From Sulfurovum sp. (GTDB lineage: Bacteria; Campylobacterota; Campylobacteria; Campylobacterales; Sulfurovaceae), in NCBI GenBank assembly GCA_026983515.1, contig JALWHT010000130.1, positions 1 to 45,246 on the forward strand: a stretch of 45,246 nucleotides of DNA, written 5' to 3'. Of this stretch, positions 40,531-45,246 are shown piece by piece. Numbering within the stretch: the stretch's first letter is position 1; the number at the start of each line of letters is the position of its first letter. A program made the position numbers and the translations under genes. Under the pieces are notes generated by a model, which saw only the letters and a list, made by a program, of their open reading frames with translations, did not search any database and had not been told where the DNA came from.

Positions 40531-42486
40531 ATGGCACTCATTGACCTCTTCGATATCAAAAAGCAGTACGATGTCAAACTCCTGCTTGACGGGGTCGACT
40601 TCCACCTCAACGAAGGTGAACGGGTCGCTATTGTCGGCAAGAACGGCTGCGGCAAATCGACTCTCATGAAGATTGCACTTGGCGAAGAAGAACCTACTGA
40701 CGGCAAGCGTGTGATTGACCGCTCTATCCAGATAGAGATGCTCTCGCAACAGCCAACCTTTGATGCTTCCCTCAATGTCCGTGAAGCCATTGAAAACGAA
40801 CTGACAGAACTCAAAGCGGCAAAAGAACGCTACGACACCCTCACAGCACAGGTTGCCGAAGATTTTGAGAACAAGCATCTGCTCGCACAGCTTGAAGCGG
40901 TCACAGCATACCTTGACCACCATAATGCCTGGAGTCTCGATGACAAGATAGAGCGCGTTTTGCAGGAGTTTAAACTCAAGGAGTATGAGGAGAGGCTTGT
41001 CATCTCCCTTTCCGGGGGAGAACAGCGGCGTGTCGCACTGGCGTCACTCATCCTCAAAAAACCCGAAGTACTGCTGCTGGACGAGCCGACCAACCACCTC
41101 GATGTCTACATGGTGGAGTTTCTCGAAGAGATACTGCTCAAAGAGAAGTTCACCCTGCTGTTTATCTCGCACGACAGGCACTTCATTGACACCATAGCCA
41201 CCCGTGTCGTGGAAGTGGAGAACCACAAGCTGGTCTCCTACAAAGGGGGCTATCGAGACTACCTCGAACAGAAAGAAGCCCGAATGCAGGCACTTGCCAA
41301 ACAGCACGAAAACCTGCTTAAACTGCTCAAACATGAAGAGGAGTGGCTTGGAAAAAGCGTGCGTGCCCGTGAAAAACGCAACCAGGGTCGCAAGGCACGT
41401 GTCTTCAAGCTGAGGGATGAAGCCAAAAAGAACCCTACCCTCATCCGTAAGATGCAGCTTGAGTTGGAGCGCGAGAAGAAGCACTTCAACCGTGAAAAGA
41501 GTGTGGGCAAGAAGAAGATGCTCTTTGAAATAGAACACCTGTACTACTCCATTGCAGGCAAAAAACTCATTAAAGACTTCTCTACACGTATTCTCCAACG
41601 TGACAAGATCGCCATTGTCGGTGTCAACGGGGCAGGTAAATCAACCCTGCTTCGGCTGCTGCTTGGCAGGCTCAAACCCGACAGCGGCAGCATCAAAAAA
41701 GGGGACTTCTCCATCGGCTATTTCGACCAGCACCGGGAGATGCTCAATGATGAAGAGACACTCATCGGTACATTCTGTCCCAACGGTGGTGACCACATTC
41801 AGGTACGCAGCGGGAACATGCATGTCTATGCTTATCTCAAACAATTTCTCTTCCCTGAAGAGTTTTTGACCAAAAAGATAGGCCAGCTTAGCGGCGGAGA
41901 GAAAAACCGTGTCGCACTTGCCCTGCTCTTTACCAAAAATGTCGACTGCCTCATTCTCGATGAGCCTACCAACGACCTGGACATCCAGACCATTAACATC
42001 CTCGAAGAGCAGCTGCTCAACTTTCCCGGGGCAATTTTGTTTGTTTCACACGATCGCTATTTTGTAGACAAAATTGCCTCCAAACTCTTCATTTTTAAGG
42101 GAGATGGCCTCATCGAAGAGTCTTACCAAAGCTATTCGGAGTATCTTGAAATCGAAAAAGAGCTTAAAGAGATAGAGGCGTTGGCACATGAGATTGAAAG
42201 CAGTGCCGCCAAAGAGAATAAAACATCTACAACACAAGAGAAGAAAAAACCTACAAAGCTCAGTTACAAAGACCAGCGTGATCTGGATATGCTTCCTGAT
42301 GAAATAGAGGCACTTGAAGGCAAAATAGACGAACTTAATGCCTGTCTTGCCAACCCGGAGTGTTACGGACAAAAAGGGCTTACGGCACTGAGTGAAGAGC
42401 TGGCAGAACTTGAAAAAGCGTATGAAGCAAAAAGTGAACGGTATCTTGAGGTTTTGGAGATGTATGAGGAATTGCAGCATGCATAG
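40531..42486 (+). CDS. ABC-F family ATPase (Uup-like)
   Basis: 651 residues with two ABC domains and no TM segments. First domain: Walker A GKNGCGKST (about 36-44), signature SLSGGEQRRVALA, Walker B VLLLDEPTNHLD. Second: GVNGAGKST (about 363-371), LSGGEKNRVALA, CLILDEPTNDLD. A basic linker (AREKRNQGRKARVFKLRDEA) joins them. The C-terminal ~100 residues are a coiled coil (ALEGKIDELNACL), as in Uup, which acts on ribosomes and DNA branches. Antibiotic-resistance ABC-F proteins share this plan but this looks housekeeping. TATAAT -10 upstream. Repeats follow the stop. Confidence 0.93.
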   Translation: MALIDLFDIKKQYDVKLLLDGVDFHLNEGERVAIVGKNGCGKSTLMKIALGEEEPTDGKRVIDRSIQIEMLSQQPTFDASLNVREAIENELTELKAAKERYDTLTAQVAEDFENKHLLAQLEAVTAYLDHHNAWSLDDKIERVLQEFKLKEYEERLVISLSGGEQRRVALASLILKKPEVLLLDEPTNHLDVYMVEFLEEILLKEKFTLLFISHDRHFIDTIATRVVEVENHKLVSYKGGYRDYLEQKEARMQALAKQHENLLKLLKHEEEWLGKSVRAREKRNQGRKARVFKLRDEAKKNPTLIRKMQLELEREKKHFNREKSVGKKKMLFEIEHLYYSIAGKKLIKDFSTRILQRDKIAIVGVNGAGKSTLLRLLLGRLKPDSGSIKKGDFSIGYFDQHREMLNDEETLIGTFCPNGGDHIQVRSGNMHVYAYLKQFLFPEEFLTKKIGQLSGGEKNRVALALLFTKNVDCLILDEPTNDLDIQTINILEEQLLNFPGAILFVSHDRYFVDKIASKLFIFKGDGLIEESYQSYSEYLEIEKELKEIEALAHEIESSAAKENKTSTTQEKKKPTKLSYKDQRDLDMLPDEIEALEGKIDELNACLANPECYGQKGLTALSEELAELEKAYEAKSERYLEVLEMYEELQHA

Positions 42487-42526
42487 ACACATCATCTGAT
42501 TCTTGCAAAGAGATATCCCTGTGGTG

Positions 42527-42548
42527 GGTGCGTGGTTACACACCCTAC
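42527..42548 (-). repeat. GTAG-type REP hairpin, copy 8
   Basis: GGTGCGT (42527-42533), GGTT loop, ACACACC (42538-42544) and CTAC (42545-42548). Six of seven pairs hold, one C-A mismatch. It lies 40 nt past the ABC-F stop, next to a second repeat family. Confidence 0.65.
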
Positions 42549-42581
42549 GACCCAGCCTTGGGTGGTTTCTTCGAGACAACA

Positions 42582-42701
42582 CCTCCGGTTTCGAGCCTAT
42601 GAACGACACGCAGGTGTCGTCAAGGTTTGCCACCTTCGGCGGTGCTCCTCCGTCGCATATCGCCTCCGGTTTCGAGCCTATGAACGACACGCAGGTGTCG
42701 T
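42582..42701. repeat. 39-bp direct repeat with hairpins, two copies 81 bp apart
   Basis: Two identical 39-bp copies (42582-42620 and 42663-42701) start with CCTCCGGTTTCGAGC and each contain ACGACAC-GCAG-GTGTCGT, a perfect 7-bp stem. In the second copy the stem extends to 9 bp (GAACGACAC/GTGTCGTTC). Between them is AAGGT/ACCTT. The array ends 12 nt before the 3' end of the LysM-3D gene and, with REP copy 8, fills this 227-bp convergent gap. Confidence 0.8.
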
Positions 42702-42713
42702 TCATTACGGCTC

Positions 42714-43916
42714 TCACCAATAAATCACTACGCTTCTTCGGCCCCATCTTAGGGCTTTTCGGCGGTTGGTTCCCATGTAGATATCGATACGTTTTTTGAA
42801 GCGTTTATTCATTTTGTCCCGAACCCTGTAAATACCCGGAAGACCGCCGATGCGTACTCTGGTACCGTTTCGCATGCCATATCTGTAAAGCAGGTCACGG
42901 GAAACTGCGATCACTTTCATACCCGGACGCAGGCGGTTGTTCCATGCAGCAAGGAAAGGCGTACTGTCAGTCTGGTTTCCGTGAGAAGAGTATGCCGTAG
43001 CAGTCACACGAAGCTTGTGCTTTCCAAAGCCCCGAATAAAGCGACCTCTTTTCTTTTTGGCGAGTTTTTTCTTCGCCTCTGCCTTTTTCTTGGCTTTTTG
43101 TGCTGCAATAACATAAGGCAGCGGCAGCTTCAGCACCTTTCCTTTTCGCAGCTGTGCACTATTGTTTATCTTATTATATGTAGCCAGTTCCTTTGCATCA
43201 AGACCGAATTTTTTGGCAATGCCAAGCAGGCTATCGCCTTCTTTTACCCTGTAGGAGGCTGAAGCAATAGCATCGATCTTCTCCTGCTCCAATGGAAATT
43301 TCAACTTTTGGTCAATACGAAGCATATGCTTGTTTTTCAATCCGTTATATTTCATAATGTCAGCACTTTTGAGACCAAACATCAAGGCAATTTTTCCAAG
43401 GGTATCACCCTTTTGTATCTTGTACACACCCTCTTTTTTCACTGCTATAGAAGGCTGCTTGTTTTGTCCTGCTTTTGGAAGTCTCACTTCAATACTCTGG
43501 TTGCCTTCAACAACTTTGATAATAGGCTCATGCTCAATCCCTGCCTTAAATGGTGGCCGGTTTGCCTGTTTCTGTTCTTTCTTTTTAACGACAGGAATCA
43601 GCTCCGGAACAGAAACTTTTGTTCCAATAAAACGCTTGGGAGGCTGAAAGTTTTTAATATAACGGTTAAGCATCTCTTCTACAGAGATCACTTTAAGATG
43701 AAGGTTCTTGTGGGGAACAGGAAGCTCTTTTTGGATAATCAGCTTCTGTTTGTTGGGGGTGTATTTGATCTCTTTGGCTACAAGTAGACGGTTACTGTAG
43801 GGAGAACACTCTTTGATACCGGATACAATCACCCGGCAGTCAATTGGCGCAGCCTGGACACCGGCAGCCAAAACACATCCTGCCAGCAGTATCAGTCCAA
43901 GTGTCCGTTTTGTCAT
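42714..43916 (-). CDS. Secreted LysM and 3D-domain cell-wall protein
   Basis: 400 residues. Signal peptide about 1-22 (GLILLAGCVLAAGVQA; a LAGC lipobox is also possible). A Lys/Pro-rich linker follows, then two LysM domains (about 163-210, YKIQKGDTLGKIALMFGL; about 221-265, YRVKEGDSLLGIAKKFGL) that bind peptidoglycan, then a basic KAKKKAEAKKK linker, and a C-terminal 3D domain (VTATAYSSHGNQTDSTPFLA, to the end) with the family's Asp residues in RVRDKM and KRIDIYMG. 3D domains are found in MltA/YuiC/Rpf-like lytic enzymes, so it may cut peptidoglycan. It starts 14 nt after the thrC stop with a weak ribosome site, so likely co-transcribed. Confidence 0.85.
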   Translation of the reverse strand: MTKRTLGLILLAGCVLAAGVQAAPIDCRVIVSGIKECSPYSNRLLVAKEIKYTPNKQKLIIQKELPVPHKNLHLKVISVEEMLNRYIKNFQPPKRFIGTKVSVPELIPVVKKKEQKQANRPPFKAGIEHEPIIKVVEGNQSIEVRLPKAGQNKQPSIAVKKEGVYKIQKGDTLGKIALMFGLKSADIMKYNGLKNKHMLRIDQKLKFPLEQEKIDAIASASYRVKEGDSLLGIAKKFGLDAKELATYNKINNSAQLRKGKVLKLPLPYVIAAQKAKKKAEAKKKLAKKKRGRFIRGFGKHKLRVTATAYSSHGNQTDSTPFLAAWNNRLRPGMKVIAVSRDLLYRYGMRNGTRVRIGGLPGIYRVRDKMNKRFKKRIDIYMGTNRRKALRWGRRSVVIYW

Positions 43917-43930
43917 TTGTTTCGTTGAAC

Positions 43931-45246
43931 TTAAAGGAAGCTCAACATCTCCTCTTTGATCTTCTCTTTTTCTACAACAACGGTATGGACAATCGGTTTT
44001 TCAAAAAGACCGCGAATCATAGGGGGTACGGTTACATTCGCATGTGACGATACCCACTCAAGCGCTTCAATGTCACCTGATACAGGATGTCCAAGCGCCT
44101 TGGCAACCGTTGGAGAAAATTTTGTCCACTCGGCAGTCGAGTAGATGACTGTCGGCAGAGGCTTCTCTCTGAGGGTTTCATAGGCTTTGATACAGGTCGC
44201 CGTATGCGGATCCATCATGTACCCCTTTTTGACATAGCGGGCAATTTCGTTCTCACACTCTGCATCATCGGACCAGCTTGCAGCAAAATCTTCCTGTAGT
44301 GATGCCCGCTCCTCATCCGTCAGTACAAAACGGCCTTCATTGGCAAGGGCTTCCATCAGTGTTTTGGTACGCGCTGCACCAAATTTGTCATACATAATAC
44401 GCTCAATATTGGAACTTTTCAGAATATCCATCGCCGGCGATTCGGTAAGCACAAGCTCTCTGCCGTTAAGATCATATTCACCCTTTTCGATCCAGTCTGT
44501 CAGGATGTTGTTTTCATTGGAACTGATGAGTATCTTCTCAATAGGCAGCCCCGCTTTTTTGGCATAGTATCCGCCCAGTGCATTACCGAAGTTGCCGCTT
44601 GGAACGACAAGATAGATCTTCTCTCCCATTGCGATCTTGCCGCAGCGTATCATTTCAAGGTAGCTGTGGATATGGTAGATGATCTGGAAAATAATACGCC
44701 CGAAATTCACGGAGTTGGCTGCTGAGAGTTTGATGTTCTTTCTTTCAAGCTCCGCTTTGAAATCTTCGGAAGCCAACAGCGCTTTGAGCGTATTTTGCGT
44801 ATCGTCGAAGTTGCCTTTGACACCAATCACTTTAAGGTTTGGCGCATCTTCGGTGACCATTTGAAGACGCTGTACATCAGAAGTTCCTCCCTCCGGGTAG
44901 AGACAGGCGACTTTGACATTATCCTGGTTTTTAAAGGTCTCCAGTGTCGCGGGACCGGTATCACCGCTTGTCGCAGCCATAATAAGGTAGTTCTCACCAC
45001 GTGCCTGTGCCAGTTTGGCAAGAATGTAACCAAATGGCTGCAGCGCCATATCTTTAAATGCACGTGTCGGGCCATGGTAGAGTTCCGAAACACAGCAGTC
45101 ACTTTCAATGGCATTCAAAGGTACAGGATTTTGGGGATCATCGAAAGCATCGTAACGATTTAGCGCAGCTTCAATCACTTCCTGGTCAATATCAATCCCA
45201 AAGGCTGTCAAAAAATCCATTGCCAGCGTTTTATAATGGCTGTTTT
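43931..45246 (-). CDS. thrC: Threonine synthase, 5' end off window
   Basis: About 438 residues are visible; the frame remains open to the window edge, with NSHYKTLAMDFLTAF upstream of the first internal ATG at 45220, so the true start lies beyond base 45246. Fold-type II PLP enzyme: the PLP lysine is in GPTRAFKDMALQ, the phosphate-binding loop is VPSGNFGNALGGYYA, and AATSGDTGPATLE is the substrate loop. It turns O-phosphohomoserine into threonine. The C-terminal part FSPTVAKALGHPVSGDIEAL is typical of the long, E. coli-type ThrC. Confidence 0.95.
   Translation of the reverse strand, partial: NSHYKTLAMDFLTAFGIDIDQEVIEAALNRYDAFDDPQNPVPLNAIESDCCVSELYHGPTRAFKDMALQPFGYILAKLAQARGENYLIMAATSGDTGPATLETFKNQDNVKVACLYPEGGTSDVQRLQMVTEDAPNLKVIGVKGNFDDTQNTLKALLASEDFKAELERKNIKLSAANSVNFGRIIFQIIYHIHSYLEMIRCGKIAMGEKIYLVVPSGNFGNALGGYYAKKAGLPIEKILISSNENNILTDWIEKGEYDLNGRELVLTESPAMDILKSSNIERIMYDKFGAARTKTLMEALANEGRFVLTDEERASLQEDFAASWSDDAECENEIARYVKKGYMMDPHTATCIKAYETLREKPLPTVIYSTAEWTKFSPTVAKALGHPVSGDIEALEWVSSHANVTVPPMIRGLFEKPIVHTVVVEKEKIKEEMLSFL

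Noticed and set aside
42046-42747. 233-codon minus-strand frame with duplicated DTCVSFIGSKPE
   Set aside because: Overlaps the ABC-F gene and the 39-bp direct repeats; the duplicated peptide only reflects the DNA repeat.

Overview
This window reads as a chromosomal segment of a Campylobacterota (epsilonproteobacterial) genome, most like Sulfurovum or Sulfurimonas. That assignment is an inference. It rests on the gene set and order (ppiD-like/ftsA/ftsZ with rsmH-ftsL nearby, a UPF0323-type lipoprotein beside a glutathionylspermidine-synthase-like gene, a UbiD decarboxylase of the kind used with futalosine menaquinone synthesis, an SO_0444-type Cu/Zn exporter) and on promoters with a clear TATAAT-like -10 and little -35. 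Genes are dense, with many 1-7 nt overlaps. No intergenic gap exceeds 300 bases. I see no rRNA, tRNA, CRISPR array, transposase or prophage.

Layout: (1) 1-3.3 kb: the end of an outer-membrane porin, an ArsR repressor divergent from a Cu/Zn permease, a possible RND-exporter relic and an unknown acidic membrane protein. (2) 3.3-6.4 kb: rseP, yggS, a small outer-membrane barrel and a PerR-like regulator. (3) 6.4-10.4 kb: oxidative stress and quinone genes, with ahpC, ubiD, an archaeal-type Prx6 peroxiredoxin and an hdeD-like gene. (4) 10.4-16.7 kb: a minus-strand operon, polyprenyl synthase-hemA-proS-fxsA-DsbC-like-hemC. (5) 16.7-20.9 kb: three coupled genes, an outer-membrane receptor, a small periplasmic protein and a membrane GGDEF/EAL protein. 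This looks like an outer-membrane-to-c-di-GMP relay. (6) 21.1-26.2 kb: a FeeM/LuxI-like acyltransferase facing rsmH-ftsL-RND exporter. (7) 26.3-33.7 kb: a class II aldolase-like protein, a Sel1-repeat protein, bioA (opposite strand) and ppiD-like/ftsA/ftsZ. (8) 33.7-45.2 kb: lipoprotein/GSP-synthase pair, AhpD-like protein, ApaH-like phosphatase, deoxyinosine glycosylase, DUF4149 protein, prmC, Ste24 protease, ABC-F ATPase, LysM-3D protein and the 3' part of thrC.

The most unusual feature cuts across these genes: at least three families of small non-coding repeats. Eight copies of a GTAG-headed hairpin resemble REP elements of the kind mobilised by RAYT transposases, and two of them form an inverted pair (REPIN-like). 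A second family consists of one or more hairpins followed by degenerate 7-bp tandem repeats, and three of its copies lie next to a REP copy. A third is an 81-bp-spaced duplication with strong hairpins at 42.6 kb. Some copies have been taken into genes: about 37 residues inside the Cu/Zn permease, the stop codon of prmC, and the C-terminal tails of the deoxyinosine glycosylase and BioA.
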